Source: an uncultured Acidobacteriota bacterium | GTDB taxonomy: Bacteria; Acidobacteriota; Vicinamibacteria; Vicinamibacterales; UBA8438 | Length of the DNA: 9,851 nt | Direction of reading: 5' to 3' | NCBI GenBank assembly: GCA_937888665.1 | Contig: CALBET010001002.1 | Location: 1 to 9,851, forward strand | Part shown: one piece after another, positions 1-6,441 of the stretch | Layout: every line of letters begins with the position of its first letter | Numbering within the stretch: the stretch's first letter is position 1 | Program-made: the position numbers and the translations under genes | The notes under the pieces: model-generated | What the model was told of the DNA's origin: nothing | Seen by the model: only the letters and a program-made list of their open reading frames with translations | Database searches by the model: none

Positions 1-1
1 G

Positions 2-523
2 CGTGGGATCACCTGGCATTTCATCGGACATCTGCAGTCGAACAAGGCGCGCGCCGCGGCCGAGACATTTGACTGGATTCACTCAGTCGATAGCGTCACC
101 CTGCTGCGCCGGCTCGACCGGGCGGCCACCGACCTTCACCGCCAGCTGAACGTGCTCGTCCAGGTCGACCTCGCGGGCGAGTCCACGAAGCATGGCGCGC
201 TGGAGACGGACGCCCGCCGCGTCGTGGACGCCGCGGCGTCCTGCGAATCCATCACCCTCCGCGGCCTCATGGTGCTTCCTCCCTGGTCACAGGATCCGGA
301 GCAGACTCGCCCCTTCTTCCGTCAACTACGACAGTTGCGCGACGAACTCGCGAGCACGACCGGCGGCGGCCTCCGGCTCGACCAACTGTCCATGGGAATG
401 AGCCACGACTTCGAGGTCGCCATCGAAGAGGGGGCGACCATCGTCAGGGTCGGTACCGCCGTATTCGGACCGAGACCCCGGCCTCCGGCCTCGCCCGGGT
501 TGGTCGGCCTGAGCCCGTCCTAG
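2..523 (+). CDS. yggS: YggS/PLPBP-family pyridoxal-phosphate homeostasis protein, C-terminal 173 residues (5' end outside window)
   Basis: The reading frame is open from base 2 to a TAG at 521-523. It begins inside the family hallmark WHFIGHLQSNK, followed by a typical FDWIHSVDS stretch. Near the end it carries LSMGMSHDFEVAIEEGAT and VRVGTAVFG, the phosphate-binding end of the alanine-racemase-like TIM barrel. Members bind PLP without a known enzymatic reaction and buffer PLP and amino/keto acid pools in the cytoplasm. By comparison with family members of about 230 residues, roughly the first 80 are missing to the left, including the PLP-linking lysine. The internal ATG at 152 is not the start, because conserved sequence precedes it. 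A proline-rich tail of about 17 residues follows the last conserved motif. The gene converges on yggU and their stop codons overlap. Family identity is clear; intactness of the N terminus cannot be judged. Confidence 0.93.
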   Translation, partial: RGITWHFIGHLQSNKARAAAETFDWIHSVDSVTLLRRLDRAATDLHRQLNVLVQVDLAGESTKHGALETDARRVVDAAASCESITLRGLMVLPPWSQDPEQTRPFFRQLRQLRDELASTTGGGLRLDQLSMGMSHDFEVAIEEGATIVRVGTAVFGPRPRPPASPGLVGLSPS

Positions 524-837
524 CCACCCATCGGTGGCGGCCCGAGCAGCTCGCGCAAGCGACCTTCGAGCGCGGCCGGCGACGCGTCTTCCACCAGGAC
601 GCTCTTGTCCCGTTGCCGCGCCCCCGCCGCGATGCGGATGGTGCCGGCAGGCACACCGAACGTGCGTGCCAACAGTTTCACCAGCGCGAGATTGGCTGCG
701 CCATCGACTGGCGCGGCCGAGAGACGCACGACCAACCTCCCGGCCCGTATCTCGGAGATTCGGGTGCGCGGTGAACGTGGAATGACGCGCACCGGAATCA
801 CGACGCCGTCCGCTGTGGCTCGGAGCGAAAGTGTCAC
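520..837 (-). CDS. yggU: DUF167/YggU-family small protein
   Basis: This is a 105-residue protein of the DUF167 (UPF0235, YggU) family, whose biochemical role is unknown. Visible family features are an initial beta-strand VIPVRVIPRSPRTRI, then LVVRLSAAPVDGAANLALVK (the conserved P-x-D-G-x-A-N core). It continues with a helix LLARTFGVP and the strand/loop IRIAAGARQRDKSVLV, which carries the conserved G-x-x-x-R-x-K pattern. The frame is open upstream to an ATG at 942, but that stretch lies inside lepB and does not resemble the family. I chose the GTG at 837-835, 10 bases after the lepB TGA. No good Shine-Dalgarno sequence precedes it, so translation probably depends on coupling to lepB. It is the last gene of the lepA-lepB-yggU unit. 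The start codon is the least certain part. Confidence 0.85.
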   Translation of the reverse strand: MTLSLRATADGVVIPVRVIPRSPRTRISEIRAGRLVVRLSAAPVDGAANLALVKLLARTFGVPAGTIRIAAGARQRDKSVLVEDASPAALEGRLRELLGPPPMGG

Positions 838-847
838 ATGGACCGTG

Positions 848-1525
848 TCACGGCACCGCCATGAGCAGCCGCTCCCAGCGAGTCCGCGTGAAGAAATGCA
901 TAACCCCCGCGGCCAGACGCCGTAGCGTCGCGCCCACCCCAACGTCTTGATAGAACTGGCTCTCGGATTCGTAGGACCAATACATCACGAAGGCCCGGCC
1001 TTTGACGTAGTCGAGCGGGAGCGCACCCCAATACCTACTGTCCTGTGAATCGCCACGGTTGTCGCCCATCATGAACAGATGGCCATCGGGCACGCTCTGA
1101 GGACCGAACGTGCCCCGCATGTCATAGGGCACCTGCCCGTCCGGCCGCATGAGATCGAGGTAGGGTTCATCGACGGGCTCTCCATTGATGAACAGGCGAG
1201 ACCGCCGCAGTTCGACGGTCTCTCCCGGCAGACCGATGACCCGCTTGATAAAGTCGCGCTCGGGCTCTTCCGGAAACTTGAACACAAGCACGTCGCCCCG
1301 CCGCACGTCAGTCACCGGCAGCAGCGACCGCTCGGCGGCGAAACGGGTCGGCGCGTGGACAAATTTATTGACGAGCAGGTGGTCGCCAATCAGCAGGTTC
1401 TGCTCCATCGAACCGGTCGGGATCTTAAAAGCCTGCACCACCCATGTGCGCACGAAGAGCGCAAGGACGACCGCAATGACGATCGACTCGAAGTACTCGC
1501 GTGACGTGGACTTCTTGAAGGACAT
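848..1525 (-). CDS. lepB: Signal peptidase I (type I leader peptidase)
   Basis: This is a membrane-anchored serine peptidase (S26) that cleaves signal peptides from secreted proteins on the outer face of the cytoplasmic membrane. A single N-terminal transmembrane helix (about residues 13-25, SIVIAVVLALFVR) precedes box B, PTGSMEQNL, with the nucleophile Ser39. Box D, DFIKRVIGLPGE, carries the general base Lys94. Box E is GDNRGDSQDSRYWG. The 225-residue length suits a compact single-anchor enzyme. The start chosen is the ATG at 1525, which has GAGG eight bases upstream and lies 10 bases after the lepA stop. An in-frame ATG at 1546 would add seven residues and overlap lepA by 11 bases, but lacks a ribosome binding site. 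The lepA-lepB order matches the classical enterobacterial operon. The C-terminal 45 residues after box E are less conserved. Confidence 0.95.
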   Translation of the reverse strand: MSFKKSTSREYFESIVIAVVLALFVRTWVVQAFKIPTGSMEQNLLIGDHLLVNKFVHAPTRFAAERSLLPVTDVRRGDVLVFKFPEEPERDFIKRVIGLPGETVELRRSRLFINGEPVDEPYLDLMRPDGQVPYDMRGTFGPQSVPDGHLFMMGDNRGDSQDSRYWGALPLDYVKGRAFVMYWSYESESQFYQDVGVGATLRRLAAGVMHFFTRTRWERLLMAVP

Positions 1526-1535
1526 GGGCACGGCC

Positions 1536-3338
1536 TCACTCGTCATCCACGGTCAGCACCGCGAGAAACGCCTCCTGGGGAATCTCCACGCGGCCGACCC
1601 GCTTCATGCGGCGCTTTCCTTCCTTTTGTTTCTCCAGCAGCTTCCTCTTTCGGCTGATGTCGCCACCGTAACACTTCGCCAGGACGTTCTTGCGCAACGC
1701 CTTGACCGACTCGCGCGCGATGATGCGTCCCCCGACAGTCGCCTGAATGGCTATGTCGAACATCTGACGCGGAATCAGCTTGCGCAGCTTGACCGCCAGC
1801 GAGCGGCCGCGCAGATACGCCGAATCCTTGTGCACGATGATCGACAACGCGTCGACCGGCTCCTCGTTCACCAACAGATCGAGCTTGACCAACGGCGACG
1901 ACCAGTACCCGGTGACATGGTAGTCGAGCGACGCATAGCCACGCGACAGGGTCTTCAGCTTGTCGTAGAAATCGAGCACCACCTCGTTGAAGGGAAGCTC
2001 GTAGGTGATCATCACGCGGTTTGACGCGAGGTACTCGAGCCCCTTCTGCACCCCTCGCTTGTCCTGACACAACTGTAAGATCCCGCCGACATAGTCGGCC
2101 GGGGTCAGAATCATCGCCGTGATCACCGGCTCCTCGAGCACCGCGATCCGTCCGGCGTCAGGCAATTTCGCGGGGCTGTCGACCTCGAACGTCTCGCCGT
2201 CCGTGGTGGTGACCCGATACAGCACCCCGGGCGCCGTGGTCACCAGGTCCATCCGGTACTCGCGCTCGAGCCGCTCCTGGGTGATCTCCATGTGGAGCAA
2301 TCCAAGAAACCCGCAGCGAAAGCCGAACCCGAGCGCGGCCGAGGTCTCCGGTGCGAAGAAGAATGACGCGTCATTCAGCCGCAGCTTCTCAAGTGCATCT
2401 CGGAGTTCGGCGTACTGATGTCCCTCGACGGGATACAGGCCGGCAAACACCATCGGCTTCATCTCGGCAAACCCGTCGCACGGCGTCGCGGTCCGACGCG
2501 ACGTCTCGGTCAGCGTGTCGCCAATCTTGGCGTCGCTCACCCTCTTGATGCCGGCAATCACGAAGCCGACATCGCCGACGCCCAGTTCCGGCATGAGCAC
2601 CGGCTTTGGTGAGAACACCCCGACCTGCTCGACCTCGTGGTCCAGTCCGGCCGCCATCAGCCGCACTTTCATCTTGGGCCGAATGGCGCCATCCACCACC
2701 CGAACCAGCATCGTGACACCGCGATACGAGTCGTACCAGGAGTCGAAAATAAGCGCCTTGAGCGGAGCGTCCGGGTCGCCGGCGGGGGGGGGGATGCGAC
2801 TGATCACCGCGTCGAGAATTTCGCGGGTGCCGCCACCCTCCTTCGCACTGGCCTGGAGGGCGTCCGAGGCATCGAGCCCGACGATTTCCTCGATCTGGCG
2901 CATCGTCTCTTCGGGCTGGGCGCCCGGCAGATCGATCTTATTGATGACCGGAATAATTTCGAGATTCTGGTCGACCGCGAGGTAGGCGTTCGCGACGGTC
3001 TGTGCCTCGACCCCCTGCGAGGCATCCACGAGGAGCAGCGCGCCTTCACACGCCGTCAGCGCCCGCGTCACTTCATAGGAGAAATCGACGTGCCCGGGCG
3101 TGTCGATCAGGTTCAACACATGGGGCACCCCACCCTCCGGTGTATAGGTCAGCCGGACGGCGTGCGCCTTGATCGTGATGCCGCGCTCGCGCTCCAGGTC
3201 CATCGTGTCGAGCACCTGCGCCTCCATCTCCCGGGGTTGGAGGGCGCCAGTGATCTCGAGAAACCGGTCCGCGAGTGTCGACTTCCCGTGATCGATGTGC
3301 GCGATGATGGAGAAATTACGAATGTACCGTTGGTCCAT
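1536..3338 (-). CDS. lepA: Elongation factor 4 (LepA), ribosome back-translocating GTPase
   Basis: This 600-residue translational GTPase acts on stalled or mistranslocated ribosomes at the membrane/cytosol boundary and has the usual EF4 length. The GTPase motifs are all present: G1 AHIDHGKST (residues 13-21), G2 in ERERGITIK, G3 DTPGH, G4 NKID and G5 ASAKEG. EF-G-like domains follow, with the RCGFLGLLHMEI segment. The EF4-specific C-terminal domain includes KRKLLEKQKEGKRRMKRVG. The open frame extends back to 3476, but homology starts at MDQRYIRNFSIIAHIDHG, so I place the start at the ATG at 3338. A TATAAT lies 12 bases upstream and there is no strong Shine-Dalgarno site. A run of ten G (2784-2793 on the plus strand) lies in frame in the GTPase domain and encodes prolines. 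It is the first gene of the lepA-lepB-yggU unit. Confidence 0.97.
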   Translation of the reverse strand: MDQRYIRNFSIIAHIDHGKSTLADRFLEITGALQPREMEAQVLDTMDLERERGITIKAHAVRLTYTPEGGVPHVLNLIDTPGHVDFSYEVTRALTACEGALLLVDASQGVEAQTVANAYLAVDQNLEIIPVINKIDLPGAQPEETMRQIEEIVGLDASDALQASAKEGGGTREILDAVISRIPPPAGDPDAPLKALIFDSWYDSYRGVTMLVRVVDGAIRPKMKVRLMAAGLDHEVEQVGVFSPKPVLMPELGVGDVGFVIAGIKRVSDAKIGDTLTETSRRTATPCDGFAEMKPMVFAGLYPVEGHQYAELRDALEKLRLNDASFFFAPETSAALGFGFRCGFLGLLHMEITQERLEREYRMDLVTTAPGVLYRVTTTDGETFEVDSPAKLPDAGRIAVLEEPVITAMILTPADYVGGILQLCQDKRGVQKGLEYLASNRVMITYELPFNEVVLDFYDKLKTLSRGYASLDYHVTGYWSSPLVKLDLLVNEEPVDALSIIVHKDSAYLRGRSLAVKLRKLIPRQMFDIAIQATVGGRIIARESVKALRKNVLAKCYGGDISRKRKLLEKQKEGKRRMKRVGRVEIPQEAFLAVLTVDDE

Positions 3339-3350
3339 GCAGGGCTCGTC

Positions 3351-3376
3351 ATTATAGTCTGCGACGTCCGCGGACG
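3351..3376 (-). promoter_or_regulatory. Putative lepA promoter: perfect TATAAT -10 box with upstream palindrome
   Basis: On the minus strand TATAAT occupies 3356-3351 and is followed after only 12 bases by the lepA ATG. A transcript from it would have a leader of about six bases, so it would be nearly leaderless. No good -35 hexamer is seen at 16-18 bp spacing (the 17-bp position reads CCCCGT). A perfect 12-bp palindrome, CGTCCGCGGACG, sits at 3365-3376, where a regulator could touch the -35 region. A second inverted repeat, TCGCG-GTC-CGCGA, lies at 3406-3418. The hexamer match is observed; promoter function is inferred. Confidence 0.4.
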
Positions 3377-3451
3377 GGGCTGCCCGCGTGCGGCGGGAGC
3401 GTGCATCGCGGTCCGCGAACCGGTCGACGAGCCCCGGCCCTACTCGCCTTG

Positions 3452-3472
3452 GGGCGTTGTTGCATGGTTCGA
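3452..3472 (+). repeat. Candidate terminal inverted repeat (transposase 3' side)
   Basis: The plus strand reads GGGCGTTGTTGCATGGTTCG, running inward from the outer end toward the transposase fragment. It pairs with 3868-3888 on the opposite strand at 14 of 21 positions. It lies 34 bases beyond the transposase stop codon, a usual distance for an IS end. Confidence 0.45.
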
Positions 3473-3506
3473 CCACGGAACGATCCGATGTCGAAGTCGC
3501 CGACGA

Positions 3507-3776
3507 TCACGCCGTGACCGCGGAGGACTGCGCCTTCCCGAGCGCCAATATCTTGTTCAGCACGGTGCACGCCACTCTCGCTTCGCGCTGCTGCGCCTCG
3601 AACCCTTTCGCACGGAGACTGCCGCCGAGGATCCGTTTATACCGGAGGAACGTGCCCTCGACTCGGGCCTGCTGCCGGTAGCCGGTTTCCTTCTGCCACG
3701 CCAGTCTGCCGATCTCGGCAATCCTCTCGATATGCCGGTTCCGCTGCGCCCAGGGCCCAGTCGCGTGATGGTGCCC
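3507..3776 (-). pseudogene. IS5-family transposase, C-terminal fragment
   Basis: An 89-codon minus-strand frame ends at a TGA (3509-3507). It reads GPWAQRNRHIERIAEIGRL, then AWQKETGYRQQARVEGTFLR, then YKRILGGSLRAKGFEAQ, and ends LNKILALGKAQSSAVTA. This is the C-terminal end of IS5-type DDE transposases, with the Y...R-V-E-x6-K segment that carries the last catalytic glutamate. The frame is closed upstream by a TGA at 3779-3777, and the first two catalytic aspartates and most of the protein are absent. The ATG stub upstream (3832) is in a different frame. The fragment is non-functional as a transposase. Confidence 0.8.
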
Positions 3777-3832
3777 TCACCCAAAACCTGAGTAAGCCGG
3801 CGAGAGAACTTGGTAAACTGGCGTCTGTTCAT
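3750..3832 (-). pseudogene. 5' stub of a gene with a strong ribosome binding site, probably a transposase N terminus
   Basis: An ATG at 3832 is preceded at six bases by GGAGG, the best Shine-Dalgarno site in this part of the window. It opens MNRRQFTKFSRRLTQVLGEG and then TITRLG. After roughly residue 28 the frame runs antisense-like across the IS5 C-terminal fragment and loses any protein-like character, so the gene is cut here. The peptide is basic and helix-prone. It vaguely recalls the N termini of IS4-type transposases more than those of IS5, but I do not recognise it firmly. It could belong to the same IS or to a second element fused at the deletion point (about 3750-3776). Confidence 0.35.
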
Positions 3833-3867
3833 CGGGGACCTCCGTTGCATGAGTGGTGATCGCAACA

Positions 3868-3888
3868 CCGATTCTAGCAACAAGACCC
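3868..3888 (-). repeat. Candidate terminal inverted repeat (transposase 5' side)
   Basis: The minus strand reads GGGTCTTGTTGCTAGAATCG inward. It shares GGG, TTGTTGC and TCG in register with the repeat at 3452-3472. It ends about 35 bases before the ATG stub at 3832. The bases just outside (AGAT) do not match those flanking the other end (CTTG). Confidence 0.35.
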
Positions 3889-3934
3889 AGATGAACGCTC
3901 TAAATATCTCCAAATAAAGCAGTTACTAAAGATC

Positions 3935-5100
3935 CTACCTAAGAATGTTTCCTATCCTCTCGTCGACCACGGGGTGTCTGGGGCCAAGGATCGGCGCCCA
4001 GCGGCTCACGACGCGCCCGTCGCCCCCGAGCGCGACCAGCCCGAGATCGGCGCCCCCTTGAGTCTCGCTCACAACGAGCGTTTGACCGTCGGCCGACCAG
4101 GACTGGGGGAACAGATCCGAAGAGCCCGTGGACGCGACCCGCTCGGCCGAACCGGTCCCATCGGCCGCCCGCGAGTAGATGTCGAAGAAGTCGCCGCTCT
4201 CGCGGTTCGAAGCGAAGAGAATGTGTTCACCGCTCCGGCTCCAGATCGGACTTATGTCCGAAGCCTCGTCGAACGTCAGGCGTGTCGAGGTCCCACGGTC
4301 GATGTCCACCACGAAAATGTCGGCGTTCACCTCGACGACGACGGAGCCACCATCGGGGGACACCCGCGGCGTCTCATACAGCAACGGGGGCGCCTGGAGC
4401 GCCTCCTGGCGCCCCTCTCTGTCGACCCAGACCAGGATCCGCTCCCCCTCGGTGGACGCCGCCCCCGGTACGTAGACCAGCATGCCGCTGTCTGAGACGC
4501 TGACGTTCGCTGCCCCTCCAGTGCCCTTCGTCACGACACCCTCGAGTACCCGAACAGGATCCCCGATCGTTTCCAGCCGACCCACGTCGAAGCCGACGGC
4601 CCACAGGTTGCCCATCAGGGCGTACAGGAGATGCCCGGTCGAGAGATAGCGTGGGAACGTCCCGTGGTGCGGGAGCGTCCGATACGCACCGGTGTCCAGT
4701 GAGAGCACCGCCAACTCCACCGAGTCGGACTTGACGACGACGAAGACGACGTTCTTGTTGTCGGGGAGGATCTGCGGCCACAGGTGATCGAACTCGCCCT
4801 GCCCAACGCTGGGCGTCGTGAGCTGCTCGGGCTCGCCGCCACTGGCCGCCACCCGCCAGAGCCCAGAACCAAAGTCTAGCGTTCCGAACACGATGGTGCC
4901 GTCTGCTCCCCAACTGGCGCCTCGGAGGTCTCCCCGCAGGTCGCAGATCGTGGAGACCGGGCCGCCGTCGACCGAGACGCGCTGCAGCACCGGCGCGGTC
5001 CCGCCGCGCCGGTCGTAGAATCCCAGGAACGCACTATCCGGCGAGAAGAACGGGCTATTCAGCTCGCCCTGCGTTACTACCTCGGACTCCAGCCGGTGCT
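3935..5100 (-). pseudogene. WD40/TolB-like propeller fragment of a kinase-propeller sensor, truncated at both ends
   Basis: About 370 residues of a beta-propeller are open in this frame. They include the blade motifs SPFFSPDSAFLGFYD, GASWGADGTIVFGT, LWRVAASGGEPEQLT, RVSPDGGSVVVEV and LFASNRESGDFFDIYSR. They align blade for blade with residues of about 400-755 of the intact kinase at 6536-9202. The kinase domain, membrane helix and first blades that should precede it are missing. Upstream of about 5100 the sequence becomes a glycosyltransferase in another frame. At the other end, the last 20 or so codons before the TAG (WAPILGPRHPVV onward, 4000-3935) no longer look like the family, and about 130 C-terminal residues are absent. 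The open frame back to 5209 is an accident of the fusion. It is a paralogue, not a copy, of the intact gene, since the sequences differ substantially. No start with a ribosome binding site was seen. Confidence 0.75.
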
Positions 5101-5540
5101 GTGAAGAAGTACGCGTGGATGAGGGTAATCCCTCTCTGTTCGACCTGCCTGGCAATGCCCGCCGCCCGAAACAAGCACACCACGCCACGTGGGAGTTTCG
5201 AAAGGGCATGTTTCAAAGAAAACAGGGCGCCCCATGCCGCGAAATACCGCAGGGGCCGCGTAAGGGCGATGATGAGATGGTTCAGGAGGTAGCCGGGAGC
5301 AAGAGGGTTCTCCTTGATCGCCCAGTACTTGCCCCGCAACTGTTCCTCCTCTTCGCTCAGATCATCCCGCCCCAGAATGTCCCGGGCGCCGATGGTCATC
5401 GTCAGGTCGAGCTTGTTCAACTCCGTCAGTTCACGGGTAATGAAGTTCTGCGACCACTCGTACAAGCGGTTGACGAGGAACAGGACGTGGACGGACCTTG
5501 TCCTGTCCGATGGCGGCGGCGCTGGCAATAGACGCCTCAC
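5101..5540 (-). pseudogene. Family-4-like glycosyltransferase, N-terminal domain fragment
   Basis: The segment HVLFLVNRLYEWSQNFITRE begins about 20 residues in and resembles the first strand and helix of GT4 glycosyltransferases (the 'hydrophobic strand ... S-E-T-F-I-x-R-E' pattern). After a charged stretch (DDLSEEEEQLRGKYWAIKEN) and hydrophobic helices (YLLNHLIIALTRPLRYF), it ends ITLIHAYFFTAPAGV, matching the 'H-A-H-F' strand that precedes the second half of the Rossmann fold. There homology stops, and the propeller fragment takes over in another frame. The whole C-terminal sugar-nucleotide-binding domain is absent, so the product cannot be active. The likeliest start is a GTG at 5540, which overlaps the TGA of an upstream frame as GTGA. 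No ATG is close to the homologous region. Such enzymes usually act in exopolysaccharide or O-antigen assembly. The exact substrate is unknown. Confidence 0.6.
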
Positions 5541-5743
5541 ACCCCCGGCAGCTTTCTGAGGATGAAGCGCATGAGGTTCTGTCGAACGCTGCCGACCGTT
5601 TGCGGGCAGGCCAGCCATTTCCCGTCCGGGGTCGATCAGGCGCTGCGGCGCGGTGCCGCCGTTCAGTGGCAAGGCATCCCGAGGTCTGGAGCAGCGAAGC
5701 GCGAAGCCATTTCAACCTCTGGGCGGCGGCGTGCATCCGCTCC
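5537..5743 (-). other. Degraded stretch between vapC and the glycosyltransferase fragment, with a possible gene tail
   Basis: Between the vapC stop (5744) and the glycosyltransferase start (5540) no intact gene is seen. One minus-strand frame, 5635-5537, reads STPDGKWLACPQTVGSVRQN and then LMRFILRKLPGV before a TGA. That TGA overlaps the glycosyltransferase GTG, as expected for the tail of an upstream operon gene. It is closed upstream by another TGA, and I do not recognise it. An in-frame ATG at 5733 with GGAG close by opens MHAAAQRLKWLRASLLQ, but codon use soon looks random. I treat the stretch as debris. Confidence 0.4.
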
Positions 5744-6169
5744 TCATAGGAGCGGGCTACCCAGGACCCGCAGGCCATGCGCCCGTGCGCCCAGCGCGAG
5801 GGCGCCGTCGTGGGTTGCCATCACGAGGTCTCCCTTCGTCATTTCTTTCCACAGAAGCGCGGTCGCCCGATGAATTGCATCCAGCGTCCCCAACTCCGTC
5901 GGCATCGGTTGCGCCGCGCGCTCGAGGACCATCGAGTCGACATCGACCAACTCGAGCGACCCAACGAGCGCCAGGATGATGCCCCGGCGCTCCGCGACTT
6001 CCGCGTCGCTCAGATTCGCCCGAAGCCGAAGGCGATCCAATGTGCGCAGGCTCTCGGTCATGACAAGCGCGCTGGCCACGCCCTGCTGAATCCTGGACCA
6101 TTCGGGCAAGGCGTTCGGCTGAGCCAGAGCGATACGAAGCAGCACCGAGGCATCCACGTAGGCGATCAT
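5744..6169 (-). CDS. vapC: PIN-domain ribonuclease toxin, VapC family
   Basis: This is a 141-residue PIN-domain protein, the usual VapC length. The four acidic metal-binding residues are in place. Asp6 lies in IAYVDASVLLR, Glu39 in VMTESLRTLDRLRL, Asp97 in LGTLDAIHRATA and Asp121 in ATHDGALALGARAHGLRVLG. VapC toxins are Mg-dependent endoribonucleases that cleave tRNA or rRNA and stop translation when the antitoxin is lost. The ATG overlaps the antitoxin stop by four bases (ATGA), so translation is coupled. A GAGGAG sits 14 bases upstream, further than ideal. No frameshift or missing catalytic residue is seen, so the toxin is probably active. Its RNA target cannot be predicted from sequence. 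Confidence 0.92.
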   Translation of the reverse strand: MIAYVDASVLLRIALAQPNALPEWSRIQQGVASALVMTESLRTLDRLRLRANLSDAEVAERRGIILALVGSLELVDVDSMVLERAAQPMPTELGTLDAIHRATALLWKEMTKGDLVMATHDGALALGARAHGLRVLGSPLL

Positions 6170-6426
6170 CGATGGCCCTGTCGCTCCTCGAGAAGCAGTT
6201 GCACGACATCCACGTTCAGCCGAGCGCGCTTCGGGACCTTGATCCGATGCAGCGGCGGTGCCCCCGGAGCCGGCTTCTGGACCCGTAGCGCTCGCGACCC
6301 GCGGACCGGAATGATGTGGGCGACGGGGGTGTCACGGTCCAATACGGCAATGGACTCACCGGCACGCACGGCCCGCAGGTGCTCGCTCAGCCGCGCCTTG
6401 AGGTCAGCGATGCGTACTTGCTTCAT
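6166..6426 (-). CDS. vapB: Phd/YefM-type antitoxin partner of the PIN toxin (VapB role)
   Basis: This 86-residue protein starts MKQVRIADLKARLSEHLRAV, then RAGESIAVLDRDTPVAHIIP. This is the Phd/YefM fold, in which the N-terminal sheet and helices dimerise and bind DNA. The C-terminal part, from PAPGAPPLHRIKVPKR to VVQLLLEERQGHR, is proline-rich and then helical, as expected of the flexible toxin-wrapping tail. It is encoded directly before vapC with ATGA overlap, the standard antitoxin-first order. The start at 6426 is fixed by the conserved N terminus and by a promoter whose -10 box ends six bases before it. The mRNA is therefore probably leaderless, and there is no Shine-Dalgarno site. Autorepression through the palindrome at 6428-6441 is likely. 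Confidence 0.9.
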   Translation of the reverse strand: MKQVRIADLKARLSEHLRAVRAGESIAVLDRDTPVAHIIPVRGSRALRVQKPAPGAPPLHRIKVPKRARLNVDVVQLLLEERQGHR

Positions 6427-6427
6427 C

Positions 6428-6441
6428 GGTCAATTATGACC
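6428..6441. promoter_or_regulatory. Perfect palindromic operator candidate overlapping the vapBC -10 box
   Basis: GGTCA-ATTA-TGACC is a perfect 5-bp inverted repeat with a 4-bp spacer. It covers the whole -10 hexamer and ends one base before the antitoxin start codon. This is where Phd/VapB-type antitoxins and toxin-antitoxin complexes bind to repress their own operon. A half-site-like TGAC (6453-6450 on the minus strand, in CATGACTAC) lies in the spacer. Binding is inferred from position and symmetry. Confidence 0.6.

Larger units (their letters stand above)
3452..3888 (-). mobile_element. Remnant of an IS5-like insertion sequence, internally deleted (about 437 bp)
   Basis: The element is defined by a transposase C-terminal coding fragment (3507-3776), a start-codon-bearing 5' stub (ATG at 3832) and two candidate terminal inverted repeats (3452-3472 and 3868-3888). 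The repeats match at 14 of 21 positions and share the core TTGTTGC. Ends of the form GGCGTTGTTGCA are, from memory, common among proteobacterial IS5-family elements. A full element would be about 1.2-1.4 kb, so most of the interior is gone. No target-site duplication is visible next to the repeats. The C-terminal match is strong; the exact ends and the assignment of both halves to one element are inferred. Confidence 0.55.

Noticed and set aside
2637..3791. Long plus-strand open frame (384 codons) opposite lepA
   Set aside because: It lies antisense to the conserved EF4 gene. GC-rich codon structure commonly leaves the complementary frame open, and no domain is recognisable.
3938..5209. Reading 3935-5209 as one intact 424-residue protein
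   Set aside because: The first ~36 codons are the glycosyltransferase region in the wrong frame, and the last ~20 do not match the propeller family. It is a fragment, not a complete gene.
5777..6439. Plus-strand open frame opposite vapBC
   Set aside because: It mirrors the toxin and antitoxin genes, whose catalytic residues and overlap are clear. The plus frame has no family features.
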